64,000 nucleotides of DNA from Zygnema cylindricum (lineage: Eukaryota; Streptophyta; Zygnematophyceae; Zygnematales; Zygnemataceae): NCBI GenBank assembly GCA_037447655.1, contig JBBHKE010002761.1:22260-86259 (forward strand). The letters are read 5' to 3'. The position numbers and the translations under genes were made by a program. Under the pieces are notes generated by a model. That model was not told the origin of the DNA and searched no databases. It saw only the letters and a program-made list of their open reading frames with translations. Each line of letters opens with the position of its first letter. The stretch's first letter is position 1. This document shows positions 19,161 to 30,443 of this stretch, one piece after another.

Positions 19161-21565
19161 TGTCGTGCACGTGTTAAATAACGTGAAGATGCATGCAACA
19201 TCATCAGTTGTGTTCCACTTAAACCTAAATGATGACAAGCTATAATGAATAAAATAAGACATAAAAGTGAAAAATGGATAAATACAACAACAGGCAAGGT
19301 GGAAGAAAAAGAAAGGTCAACGACTTAGTTGGTTATGGTCATATAGGTTTTAATACTAAGCCGATGGATGGCCACTAGGCCCCACAGTCTATTTATATTC
19401 CTTGCAGGAGTTATCCTATCGAAGACAATTTGAATTTAGACTTAAAGAGAATAAATCAAAATAGAAACAACGGAGACGGTAAACAAAAACTGAAAATGAC
19501 AATATGCAAAACACTTATAAGGTTTGAGATAACCAAACTCAAAAGATGCGCATAAGCCAAATAGAAATATATACACAATCACAAGAAATAAAAACAAAAA
19601 CATGATATTCCCAACATGCAACTTTCACACTAATTAAATTTCAGACACAGTCGGGAAAAAAAGTTTGTGTTATGATGACGCGATCCAAATCCACTCAAAC
19701 GGACGAAAAGAGTTGAAGGGAAACAGTGCAGGTCTTCGCCGAAGCTGTTGAAATTGGAAATCTTTACTTTGTAGATAGAGCTGTGAGGAGGAATTAAGGA
19801 CTTAGAATATTATGGGAAATGAAAACCTGTAATACTTACCTCAAATAGTGTTATAGTAACAGAAGACTAAGATAGTGTACTGTACAGCCAGTTAGACACG
19901 CGTCGGTAGGAAAAGGGTGTTGCAGGTTTCAAGGAGTAGCGCCGATGACCAACTACACGTGTCGGGAGATTAACGTGTGGATTGATGAAATCGGACGAAA
20001 GGAATGCAAACCACATATCTGGAAAAGTATGGTACGGTGAGCCAAGAAGGGCCGTTGATTGACATCGAATTAACGGACGCAATTTAGACGGGACCACAAA
20101 TGACGAAGCACACTTGGACGGTATCAGGTGCTTTGTACTACACGACAACAGTCAGCCGAATGCTATGGACCACTGTTGACTAAGCGCCAAGAACATTTAA
20201 TGTACGGCCTTCTATTTGTAAATATCTGAAAACAAGGGTTTGTAGTTTAGCTAATTTAAAATAGTGTCGCACTAGTCAGATTTAGAGAAATGGCAAAATT
20301 CGTTTTGGAAGTACTCTAAGAATAGTAAGTACAGTTTTAGTACTTTGTCATAGCATAGGACAGTATTGTAGTACAGTCACTTAAATTAGTGTGACCAGTA
20401 GATACTCACTGTGAGTATATAGTTTAGGACTTAGACAAATTACGATTATCCAAGTCTTGGGATATTAATCAACTAAGGCAGTTTTGTGAATCTGCAGTGT
20501 GAATATCTTATGGTTGGTTTGATCAATTGAGTTAAATCTTTGTAGAGTGATTCTACACTGTGCTTACTACAGTTGTGCAGAATTTGAGTCTGCATAAATC
20601 ACTAAGTTGCATTCTATCACATCTTGAAGTTGGTTGTTGAATAGGGTGCTTGTTAGCTTTTGCTTTAAATGTCTACTTTGACTACTACTGCTTCTAGCTC
20701 TCCTCCCTCGATAGTTGGCGAAACACAAGCAGTATAGATTAATATATAAGGCTTTACAAGAGATTGATAATATAATAAAAACTAGACGCTTCACGCTAAG
20801 GTAGAAAATCACCTCTAAGTTGTCCAGACAATTTTTCAAAGATAAAGATGGCTGCAGGATTTCTTCAAGAAACATAATACCTGCAATTGACAATTTTGTA
20901 CAGGAAATCATCTAAAATCAACTAAGTACCAAGGCCTACGCCTAGCGAAAATAAGCCAATAAGATTACAATGTGCTATGTAAGTATTTCCGTCTAGTTTG
21001 GATTCAACCAATAGGTGGCCGGAATCCTATGCCCTATGTTACAAATCTATAACCTACGGATTAAAACCCTTCCTATCTACGTGTGAACGCGTGAACCTCC
21101 AAATGGTTCACGACTTAAAATAGTCCAATCGTGTAACGTGGTCAAAACTGACAGCCGGTTTGTCTGTCACTCGCGTCAACGGTCCAGATGTCACCTTTCG
21201 AAACTCGTATATTTCCGCGTCGACGGTCGAGATGCTCCTCCGCTCGAAGCGACAAATTCGCCGTCCGCTGGAATTCCGAGAGATGCAGGTACGTTAAGTT
21301 TATATGTACGATCACGAATTCGAAAGTAAGTCGTCGGCTGAGAATCCGGGAAAAGTAAACAGTACGTTACAAGTTGTCGTCAGCGAGAATTACAATAAAT
21401 GTAAGTCGTATGGTCACACTCGTCGTCAGCCGAAATTACGGCCAACGTAAGTATGTATGGACCTGCGAAACCCAAATAACACCCAAATGCAAATTAGTGT
21501 GGCGGCCGCCCATCCTAAAATCTAAATATAAACAAGTAAGGTGGCCGACGAGATGCGAAATGACA
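19161..21565 (-). repeat. Solo LTR related to the methyltransferase-gypsy LTR
   Basis: The block splits the copia Pol of element D exactly inside the stretch that in G reads GAAGGGAAGTGAGGGG. Its minus strand begins TGTCATTTCG and ends ACGACA. The flanks AAGG and GAGG suggest a 4-5-bp target duplication with one mutation. Patches match the 11285-13078 LTR. No internal retroelement genes are present, so it is interpreted as a solo LTR. Open frames inside it (for example 20567-20911) are not supported as genes. Confidence 0.6.
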
Positions 21566-22640
21566 CCTTACTTCCCTTCTTTAGTTCCATTGGAGTGGTA
21601 CAACTATTAGCCTTGTCCATTTGGAATATTTCTAACATGTTTCCAATGGCCTCCTTCTGAGTTCATCTAATTATCTTTCTATCTCTGTCTTTGTCTTCCT
21701 GAATTCCTTAAATATACTTTGCTTTGCCCATATCTTTCATCTCAAATCTACCTTTTAGATCCGTTTCAACTTATTTATTTTATCTATAGATTTACTTAAA
21801 ATAAGCAAATCACCAACATAAATTGCAATAAATATAATTCCTTCCTCATCTTCAAACAAATAAATTGAGTGATCTGAGCTGATCCGAATGTATCCCAAAC
21901 TTGTAAGAAACTCATCGAGCTACTTATTCCATTGCAAAGGCGCCTGTTTCAGCCAATACAAAGATTTGATCAATCGGCAAACCTTGCTTTCCTCCCCTTG
22001 CTCCACAAATTCTTCAGGCTATCCCATAAAGATCTCCTCTAACAACTCTCCATGTAGGAAGGCCGTCTTGATGTCCATTTGATGCAGTTCCATGTCTACT
22101 GCTGCTACCAAACTTAGAAGTATCCAGACGGAGGGAAACTTGACGACTGGGGCAAATGTCTCCCTCGTGGTTAATTCCCTCTTTCTAGTTAAACCCTTTC
22201 GCCTCTAACCAAGCCTTGTAGCGCTTAATGGTGTTATCCAGGTTGAGTTTCAATTAAAAAACCCATTTACACCCGATTGGCTTTCTGTCAACAGGACAGT
22301 CCATCAATACCCCTGTATCGGTTGCCATAATCGAAGCCATCTCCTCATTAATGGTTGTCTTCCACCGATTCCTCTCACGACAGTTCATCGCCTCACCATA
22401 GGTTTAGGTTCATTGGGGTGAGACAGTTTGGTTACCATGTTGTTAACTTGCTTCTCTTGTTGTCTTTTGTTGCTTTTCCTTCCACCGTCAAACTCAGATG
22501 CCGGAATGGATGGCTCTCGTGGATTCTTTCGAACAGTTTCGACTTCTCCCCTGTCCCTTAATTCCGAGTCTATTTCCACCACGTCTTCCGTTTCGGTTAG
22601 AGTAGGAACTAGGGGTTCCACGGCTGAATCCTCCTCGATC
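21566..22640 (-). pseudogene. Copia reverse transcriptase, N-terminal and central part, element D
   Basis: Minus-strand 22621-22385 gives the integrase-RT linker (ETEDVVEIDSELRDRGEVET, homologous to G). Next come the RT start RKPIGCKWVF and decayed fingers/palm in several frames, and at the end QKEAIGNMLE, FQMDKANSCTTPME. Many stops. It continues after the solo LTR into RNase H at 19160. Confidence 0.75.
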
Positions 22641-23860
22641 TGATTTGTACCTGCAAAATCATCATCTTCTTAGAAACCTGGATAGTTAGGAAGCTCAAAG
22701 TCATCAGAATTTTCTGACTCAAATCTGATTTTGACTTTTTTTGTATGCTTAAAAGGATCTTTAGATTTCCTTTCATCCATAACCACAAGATGCTTCACTA
22801 GGATTATATCTTCTCTCTTGAGATCATAGACTGAATATCTTTTTACATCTTCATCATATCCTAGTAGATATCATGGTTTTACTTTCGGATCTAACTTCCA
22901 ATTTGACCGATCTGTGTGTAGACTGAATACTTGACTGTCGAAAACCTTTAGGTGTGAAACATCTGGTTTTCGGCCGGTCCATCTCTCATAAGGTGTTTGG
23001 CCTTTTACTCCCGAAGTAAAAACTTTATTTCTTAAGATAGTTTGCACAGTTCATTGCTTCCACCCGAAATCTCTTTTCTATCTTTTTATCCAACATAATA
23101 CTCCTGCCACTATCACTTAGTGTCCTATTTAACCTCTCGGCTTCACCATTGTGCTCAAGATTTTCCAAGATTGTCTTTTGATGTTGCACTCCATCTTCTC
23201 TAAGAAAATCCTCAAACTGATAAGAGGTATACTCTCCCCCATTATCACTCCTTACTCTCTTAATTGTGGTTTCATGGAGTTTCTCACTCCACGCTTTATA
23301 TTCCTTAAAAATATGTGGAGCCTCTGATTTATTTTTTAAAAAATACACTCTAGAATACCGAGTCCAATTGTCAGTGATTGTCATCATAAACCTCTTACCC
23401 CGGGTAAAGGCACTTTGGCCGGTCCCCAAATATCAGTGTGTACCAAGTCTAAAACTTTTTCTCCATTATAAGTGGCTTCTTTTGGGAAGGGTAACCTGTG
23501 TGCCTTACCTTGAGCACAACCACTACAGTCACTTAGGTTTTCACTTTCTCCGAACTAAATTCCTTCCACTATTTCTATCTTTTTCATTTCTTTCAACTTA
23601 TCTAAATGCTCATGTCCAAGCCTCTTATGCCACAACATAATATCATGAACACCAATATAGTAAAGTTTCTTCTTTTTATTGCTTAGAATCAGCCTAAACA
23701 TCCCTTGGCTACCCTTTTCAGCAGTGAAATAAACTTCCTCCTTAAAGCTAGCAGTAAAGGTTCCCTTCCTAGTGCTAGTGTCAAAACCCTTATCATCAAA
23801 CACAGACGTTGAGATGAGGTTTTTGTTTGACTCTGGAATAAACAACACAGGTTTTTGTTT
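22641..23860 (-). pseudogene. Copia integrase, element D
   Basis: Minus 23848-23555 holds the GAG-pre-integrase segment WHKRLGHEHLDKLKEMKK with a zinc-site His, then the CSGCAQGKAHRL-type region. 23429-23025 holds the core (GKRFMMTITDNWTRYSRVYF, RVRSDNGGEYTS with catalytic Asp) up to NCANYLKK. The C-terminal part (WTGRKPDVSHLKVF, GYDEDVKRYSVYDLKRED) continues to about 22700. In the first Asp segment the expected HTDIWGP is disturbed by frame changes. Confidence 0.85.
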
Positions 23861-23881
23861 GACTCTGGAATAAACAACACA
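23817..23881. repeat. 32-bp tandem duplication in Pol of element D
   Basis: GGTTTTTGTTTGACTCTGGA followed by ATAAACAACACA occurs twice in a row. A 32-bp duplication shifts the frame just upstream of the integrase segment; element G has one copy. Confidence 0.9.
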
Positions 23882-24320
23882 TCACAGAATGTCACTATGG
23901 ATGTCTTTCCCTCCACTAAGATTTTTAGATCTACCGATCTTACCAAAGTAGTGGTGACTACCGTCCCATCCCCATACTCTATCTCTACGATGGGATCTTT
24001 CTCATCATAGTGAACAGATGCTTGTCCTTACACATGTGCATGGAAGCACTTGAATCCACAATCCAACCTCTTTCACTTTTCAAACCTCCGAAAGCACATA
24101 TTAGCTTTCGAGGAATTTTGACCTCGGTCTTCGCCTCTAACTCCTCATCCAACAAAAGCTCATCGTCCTCGTCCTCAGATTCCTCCTCATGTACTTGTAC
24201 CACAAGAGCCTTTTTCATTCCTCTTCGAGGTCCACCCATCTGCCCCTCCTTTAACCAAATCTCGGTTAGCTTGGTGCACTCCGCCATATAGTGCCCTGGT
24301 TTGTTCCAAAAATGACACAA
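23882..24320 (-). pseudogene. Copia zinc knuckle and protease, element D
   Basis: Minus 24320-23985: CHFWNKPGHYMAEC is a CCHC knuckle whose second Cys is Trp. An acidic stretch SEDEDDELLLDEELEAK follows, then GWIVDSSASMHMC, the protease active site, where the usual DSG is DSS. Both key sites are altered, so neither is likely to work. Confidence 0.85.
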
Positions 24321-25215
24321 TCCCTTAGGAGCCCTCGATCCAAACTCATCGGTGTGATATTTTTGCCCCCCCCCCCTCCATATTTTCCGACCGGTTTTTT
24401 GGAATCCATGTTCCTCTTATCGGTCCCTGCTGACAAGGCTTGCCCACTCTTTCCTCCCCTTCGAATCTCAATCGTATTCTCCCAAACGAGAATCATCCCT
24501 TCCACTTAATTATATTTTAACCTTAAGTCTAGCAAGTCCTGCACACGGTTGACTATATTTTCGAACTCATCTGGTAACCTCATGAGCAAGCAGTTTACCT
24601 TTTTTTTTCAGTTTCCACTTTTCCAGCACTCTCTAGCTCCATGAAAAGTGTTGCGAGCTCATTACAAAAATCCAACATTTTCCCCCCTTTGTATACATAT
24701 GCATTAATTTTTTGATCAGCCAACTGCTGTTGGTGAATAGTACCACTTCGGTACATCTCTATAAAAGCCAGCCAAAGATCAAATGCCCTATCTACATGCA
24801 AATGAGTAGATGCAAGTCCTTGAGTAAGATGACAGAGGATGAAGGGCTTTGACGCCATATTGTTGTAGTCCCAGGTATCACTATCATTCTCCTAGTTCCT
24901 CGGAATATGTGACATGAATGCTGAACCGGTTGCTATAGGTGTGATCGTCTCATTCCCTTTTCCTTTGTCCACCACCTCCCCTTCCTTTCTCTCATCTGTT
25001 GGAGATCGATCTGCATCTCTGGTGAGTTTTCTTCCTACAAACCCTGGAGACGTGCCATGACTGGATGGACACCTCACCCGTCCACTCACTATTCCCCAAA
25101 ACCTTTTCTCACATAGAGCTCCTCTCATCATTCTCTCCCAATATATGAATCTAGTTCCATTAAAGATGGGCACTTTAGAGGGTGGGCCCATAACTTGCAA
25201 TTCAGAGACATCCAT
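24321..25215 (-). pseudogene. Copia Gag, element D
   Basis: The start codon at 25215 lies in the 5' LTR and the frame crosses the primer-binding site (MDVSELQVMGPPSK), then IFNGTRFIYWERMMR. 24858-24595 encodes the central helices (FDLWLAFIEMYRSGTIHQQQ, FCNELATLFMELESAGK) and 24505-24321 the basic tail (ILVWENTIEIRRGG). Stops and frame changes occur between the pieces. Confidence 0.8.
25183..25195 (-). promoter_or_regulatory. Primer-binding site of element D
   Basis: Minus strand AGTTATGGGCCCA directly after the LTR end TTGCA; same anticodon-arm initiator tRNA-Met match as in the other copia elements. Confidence 0.75.
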
Positions 25216-26004
25216 AGGTCCTCAAAATAAGCAGCTCACAAGATGCCCCTAGGATAACCCTGAGCCTTTTGTGTTTCAACAAGAAAAACTGCCACCATGG
25301 TAAACAAATACTATGAACACCTTCACCCTTGTGAAGACAAGACTCCTTTGAGTCGATAGCGAAAATTATCTCTTAATTTGCTCCCTTGAGCAGTGAGTTA
25401 TGAAGGGTCAAAGTTGACCTTTTGTACAAGAGCACTCTGGGAGAGAGGCGGCTACCTCCCAATTTTTCTAAGTCTTAGATCCCTCTCTAAACGCTCAACT
25501 TCTAATGTACGGCACCAATCAAAATGCTTTGACGTACAGAAAGGTGCAGGTGGCGAAGTACTTTCTGTACGGCCATCGTACAGCATGGCCAAAATGTCGA
25601 CCCTTGCCATATCCGGATTTGCTCCCATATTCTCCGAAGATGCCGCAAGCCAATGAGGATGTGCCACGTGTCACTTGACGTGGCGGTGACAAAAAACTGC
25701 CAAAACGCCTACTCGACGATCCCGGCTCCTATCGAGGCCGTTTGATCAAAACCGGCTTCTAATTATAGCCATCGAAATCAAATGGGTTGTATTTGTTTTG
25801 CCGACGAAACAAATGCGCGGTATTTGTTTCGGGAGGTAATGTAAGCCGTACATATGCTATAACTCTGTCTATACGGCTTAAGTGAATTCACGCCGTTAAA
25901 TGAATTTATCTTCGAGTACATCTTTATACATGTAACTAACCCTACATTCCTCAGGACTAATCTTAGACTAATACTATAAAGCTAACGGCTATCGGCGAAC
26001 TTGA
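25196..26004 (-). repeat. 5' LTR of element D, truncated by element C
   Basis: Matches 17341-18403 up to GGCGAACTTGA, then stops abruptly at the first base of the LTR of element C. About 260 bp of LTR start are missing. Confidence 0.85.
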
Positions 26005-26845
26005 TGTTGGTTTTTGAAAAGTTAGTTTCGTGCAACACGACATTTCGTGAGTGCGCATGTTCGCGTGCGTGTTTAATTACCGAAATTAATGTGGTGGTTC
26101 GAATGGTTTGCGGATTGGGGGAGTAGATGTACGAGGAAAATTAAAGGGATGTGAAAAAGTAATTAAGTGGGACGCGAAATCGCGTCCATCACATGATATT
26201 TATATTGGACGGTCTAGATTCGTTTGATGAATTTGTAAGGTTTGTAAATATTTGCAACAATGTTTTGTCCTATGTGTATTAGGTATTAGTGTAGATCTAT
26301 TCATTTTGACATGTCACGAAGTATTCGGGTTACGTACGGTTGGTTTGCCTCAGTACATTCAGTAGTGAGCTCTAGTGTATATTTGTAGGACTTCGTCAAT
26401 TTGGACTTAAGGAACTTTTTGGACCAAAAACTGTTTATGGGGATTTTTGGTAATTTTATCTAAGGATTGCTCTCAGATCTGTAGGCAGAATTGTCTGAAA
26501 CTTTGCATGTGTGTTCCTCTCTATATTGTTTATATTTTCACAGATTTTCAGGCCTATTGTGTGCCTGGTCTGTGTTTTACTTCATTGTGAAGTTAGTCTG
26601 TTTAATCAAAGTTCTGGCAGACTGTTTTTCTGCAACTTTGACTAGATGATGTGATCACTCTGTTTATTATTTTTATCTGAAACTTTGTGAGGTTATTTTA
26701 TAGCCTATATAATATCTGTTAATTTAGTTTCAGCTTGTTTTGTTAATTCTGTTGAATTCTGTGTCTATCCAAAGTACGCTGTTTTTAGGGTAGTCTGTGG
26801 TACTTCCGAGGGTGAATCCATGGCTAGAAATGGCTATGGACAACA
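26005..26845 (+). repeat. 5' LTR of element C
   Basis: TGTTGGTTTTTGAAAAG to GGACAACA; near-identical to 28832-29673. The Gag ATG at 26820 is inside it. Confidence 0.95.
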
Positions 26846-28106
26846 GGTTATGGGCCCACGCCCATGGCTACCCATATTGGATGAATCTTACTTACCCATA
26901 TTTGATGGAACTGAATATTATTGTTGGAGGAGTATTATGGAGAGCTACTTCAAGTTGAGGGAGCTTATGGATGTGGTGGATGGGACATGTGTCGAAACAT
27001 CAGCTGAATGGGAGGAGAAAAACCTGGAGAGCTTGAGGATTATCAAGCTATCTATGACTAAGGAATTTGTAATGATGTACCTTGATGTGAAGAGTGCAGC
27101 TGAATTATGGAAGTTTTTAGAATGCACTTATCAAAAGACTTCTGTGTATCACTGGATGATTAGTGCTACAAAAATATTTGAATATAAATATGATGGTGGT
27201 AGCATGTTGAAATATTGCCTTAGTTTGCAAAGATTGTTTGCAGAAAATGATATTGCGGGAGGAAACTTTACAAATGTTCAAAAGGCTCTCTTGTTAATGA
27301 AAGGATTACCTAAGGAATATAGGTGTGCTTTTGATAGATTAAACCAAGTTGATAAAAAGGATTGGAATTTATCTTTAGCAATCAGATTTGTTTTAGATGA
27401 AGAGGATGATAAGGAGGCTCTAAAGAATAGGGGGAATTTTCAAGATGTTAGACCACAATTCCAGAAAAATAGAAAAAGTTGTAAATCAGAAAATTGTTTT
27501 TATTGTAATGTTTTAGGGCATACCTTCAGGGTATGTCCGGTATATAAAAGTGCATGTGTCACAAGAACTTTCAGAAAAGGATGGGATGACAATCGAGTTC
27601 GACCCCCTAAACGAGGGGTTACCCTTCCCGTTGACGAATTTGTATATTTGCCGATTGTTGCTCCTCTAGATATGGAACATGAGGAAGGAAAAGAAATATT
27701 TTTTGACACCGAAAATGGAGTGGAGAAAGAGGTGACTGAAAATGAGTCAGATTTTATCACATCTTCCAACGACAGATTGGTGAGTGATAAAGATTCGCAA
27801 GTGGAAGAATTTATTGAAGTAAGAATAGTAGGAGGAAGTGAAGGTGACTTGGAAGTGGAAACGGGAAAAACTGAAAATAATTTGCATGAAGAGTGTGATT
27901 CATTTAGAGAAGGAGAGAAGGAAAAAGTTCAGAAAATTGGTGTAAGTAAAGAGCCCTATAATATGAGAAAAAGAAATAAAAATGCAAAAATTGAGAAAAT
28001 ACCAAAATTCATTAAGAAAACGAAGAAAAGAAGTAGAATTGAGAGGACCACCAGTAGAAGAAAACATGTGCCAAAAGTGGTAAAAAGAAAACGGCGTGAA
28101 AAATAA
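26820..28106 (+). CDS. Copia Gag of element C (intact, 428 aa)
   Basis: The only uninterrupted retroelement gene here. It starts in the LTR (MARNGYGQQVMGPRPWLP), then IFDGTEYYCWRSIMESYF, the copia Gag (UBN2-like) N-terminus. Typical helices follow: SAAELWKFLECTYQKTS, FEYKYDGGSMLKYCLSLQRL, ALLLMKGLPKEYRCAFDRL. A CCHC knuckle CFYCNVLGHTFRVC is at residues 225-238. A long acidic segment and a very basic C-terminus (KKTKKRSRIERTTSRRKHVP) follow. It has no protease, integrase or RT, so it presumably relies on proteins of an autonomous relative. A basic nucleic-acid-binding tail would suit an RNA-packaging role (inference). Confidence 0.85.
   Translation: MARNGYGQQVMGPRPWLPILDESYLPIFDGTEYYCWRSIMESYFKLRELMDVVDGTCVETSAEWEEKNLESLRIIKLSMTKEFVMMYLDVKSAAELWKFLECTYQKTSVYHWMISATKIFEYKYDGGSMLKYCLSLQRLFAENDIAGGNFTNVQKALLLMKGLPKEYRCAFDRLNQVDKKDWNLSLAIRFVLDEEDDKEALKNRGNFQDVRPQFQKNRKSCKSENCFYCNVLGHTFRVCPVYKSACVTRTFRKGWDDNRVRPPKRGVTLPVDEFVYLPIVAPLDMEHEEGKEIFFDTENGVEKEVTENESDFITSSNDRLVSDKDSQVEEFIEVRIVGGSEGDLEVETGKTENNLHEECDSFREGEKEKVQKIGVSKEPYNMRKRNKNAKIEKIPKFIKKTKKRSRIERTTSRRKHVPKVVKRKRREK
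26846..26858 (+). promoter_or_regulatory. Primer-binding site of element C
   Basis: GGTTATGGGCCCA, the anticodon-arm complement of initiator tRNA-Met, immediately after the LTR and inside the Gag reading frame. Confidence 0.75.
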
Positions 28107-28309
28107 TTTTATTGAGGAAACTACCTTTAACCTTCGGTTATATTTGTGGAATCTTGAATTTAGCATTTTTGTTTTGAAATTGGTTGAAAAGAGAGTTTTT
28201 AAAGGATTCAGTAAGGGGTTTGAGAAATTTAGAAAAATTGAAAAGTTTTTCATTTTTGGAAATTGTTGTGGTAGTTAGAGGAATATGTGGGATTTTTTTT
28301 TTTTTTTTT

Positions 28310-28350
<41 letters not shown>

Positions 28351-28587
28351 GTTAGAATTTGGTCTTTTTCGGTATTTTGTTTTGGGGAAATAGATTTTGA
28401 TTTATTTATTTTTAATGGGAAATTTTGAGATCCGATTATTAAATGGAAAAAGAAAAATTTTGAAATTTGATTTGTTTTGTTAAGGTAGAAGTTATTTGAG
28501 TGGGATATATTTGTGTGATACTTTGGTAGAAATTTGACTTGTGACAGAATTTTGGAAAGTAAAATTGAGGTGTAGATTATGGTAGAA

Positions 28588-28620
<33 letters not shown>

Positions 28621-28831
28621 GTAATCGAAGAAAAAAAAAACTGTTATAAAATGTGGAAAGATTTATGGAGGCAGCGGAAGCAGTGGTGGAACAAGAAAAA
28701 AAAAATTTAGTCGGAGGCATTTGGCGGATTTTAATGGAGGAGGCAGCTGAAGGCAAGAGTGACAGTTGGTAAAATTGGTGACAGCTAATGACCTGGCGCC
28801 ATGGACGCACGAAACTAAATTTTCGGGGGAG
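28107..28831 (+). other. Untranslated 3' interior of element C with poly-T tracts
   Basis: AT-rich, two long T runs (about 28290-28349 and 28591-28620). No Pol remnant recognised. Ends in the polypurine tract before the 3' LTR. Confidence 0.7.
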
Positions 28832-29673
28832 TGTTGGTTTTTGAAAAGTTGGTTTCGTGCACACACGACGTTTCGTGAGTGCGCGTGTTCGCGTGCGTAT
28901 TTAAATAATGAAATTAATGTGGTGGTTCGAATGGTTTGCGGATTGGGGTAGTAGATGTACAAGGAAAATTAAAAGGACGTGAAAAAGGAATTAACTGGGA
29001 CGCGAAATCGCGTCCATCACATGATATTTATATTGGATGGTCCAGATTCGTTTGATGAAATTTGTAAGGTTTGTAAATATTTGCAACAATGTTTTGTCCT
29101 ATGTGTATTAGGTATTAGTGTAAATCTATTCATTTTGACATGTCACGAAGTATTCGGGTTACGTACGGTTGGTATGCCTCCGTACATTCAGTAGTGAGCT
29201 CTAGTGTATATTTGTAGGACTTCGTCATTTTGGACTTAAGGAACTTTTTGGACCAAAAACTGTTTATGGGGATTTTTGGTAATTTTATCTGAGGATTTCT
29301 CTCAGATCTGTTGGCAGAATTGTCTGAAACTCTGCATGTGTGTTCCTCTCTATATTGTTTATATTTTCACCGATTTTCAGGCCTATTGTGTGCCTGGTCT
29401 GTGTTTTACTTCATTGTGAAGTTAGTCTGTTTAATCAAAGTTCTGGCAGACTGTTTTTCTGCAACTTTGACTAGATGATGTGATCACTCTGTTTATTATT
29501 TTTATCTGAAACTTTGTGAGGTTATTTAATAGCCTATATAATATCTGCTAATTTAGTTTCAGCTTGTTTTGTTAATTCTGTTGAATTCTGTGTCTATCCA
29601 AAGTACGCTGTTTTTGGGTAGTCTGTGGTACTTCCGAGGGTGAATCCATGGCTAGAAATGGCTATGGACAACA
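28832..29673 (+). repeat. 3' LTR of element C
   Basis: Near-identical partner of 26005-26845; the ATG of Gag is preserved at 29648 but leads only into flanking DNA. Confidence 0.95.
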
Positions 29674-30443
29674 CGAACATGGTGAGCATTTGAAGGTTCT
29701 ATATCCCACCCCATAAAATCCTCATTGTCTCCACCTGCCGTGGATTCTTGTTAAAGCTCCGCTAGCTTGTGTACCAACTCCTGTTTTCGCCGTTGGAGTT
29801 TTTGAGCGGTCGTTAGAGCAGGAGTCCGGGAGGCATATCCTAAACAGAGTGCGATCGATTTTGCAGCCATCGGGGCCACTTGCACGCTCGGTTGCTGGAT
29901 GATATTCTTCGGGGTTAGTCTTGATTGACTTGCTGGTGTTTGTTCTTGTTCGTTTATGGTGCGACGCCCTCAAGGGTAAAAGAGCTAAAGGGGAAGAGGA
30001 TTCACGACAATGTCCCCTTCGCCGCTTAACAAAGCGTACTGCATCATCTCTTTCGGAACTCCATTCTTCCAGATACATTGCCCCTCCTTGTGTCCCATGA
30101 AACTCAAGGCCTCACACTTGGAGCCCTCGGTGGTGTATTTTCTCCTTAACTTATTTCAGATTTGCGCATCATCAAAATTTGGGAGTTTAATTTGTCGCAA
30201 CTGAACTTGTGACATTTTGGTAATTTTTGACCAGGGAGTTTGGCGGTAATTGTCCTTGGTTACCGACATTTTGTCTTCCGATCCTCCTATTTGTTTTCGT
30301 TCCATCTATTTCCTTGTCCTTTCAGCTCTCTCTTTTTCCCATTCCTTCTACTTTAGGGCAAGTTCGGCTTTGAGCTTTTGTGGGCAGTGCTTCCACCCAT
30401 GACCGGTTTGCTAACAGATCAGACAATTGTACAGGAAGCCTCA
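29674..30443 (-). pseudogene. Second gypsy element: Gag C-terminus with zinc knuckle
   Basis: At 30384-30425 the minus strand encodes CLIC, stop, QTGHGWKHC, a C-x2-C-x4-H-x4-C knuckle with TAG at one position. Lys/Arg-rich sequence lies before it. The next fragment upstream in the element is 34596-35961, beyond element B. It is broken by stops. Confidence 0.55.

Larger units (their letters stand above)
17341..26004 (-). mobile_element. Ty1/copia element D with full but broken Pol
   Basis: On the minus strand: 5' LTR (26004-25196, truncated by element C), primer-binding site, gag, knuckle, protease, integrase, RT, RNase H, polypurine tract, 3' LTR (18403-17341). Integrase precedes RT, which is the copia order. 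A 2.4-kb solo LTR (19161-21565) interrupts RT/RNase H. Protein similarity to element G is high throughout. Confidence 0.88.
26005..29673 (+). mobile_element. Copia-type element C, Gag-only, relatively young
   Basis: Direct LTRs 26005-26845 and 28832-29673, about 840 bp and very similar. The 2.0-kb interior has one intact Gag frame and no Pol. Primer-binding site at 26846-26858; polypurine tract TTTCGGGGGAG just before 28832. Flanks do not match: left is the LTR of element D, right is gypsy-2 gag, and no clean target duplication is adjacent. Confidence 0.9.

Noticed and set aside
20567-20911. 114-codon minus frame with exon-like splice signals
   Set aside because: Lies inside the solo LTR; no similarity, and splice-like sites are common by chance.
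28184-28393. Poly-Phe frame
   Set aside because: Translation of the T runs in element C.
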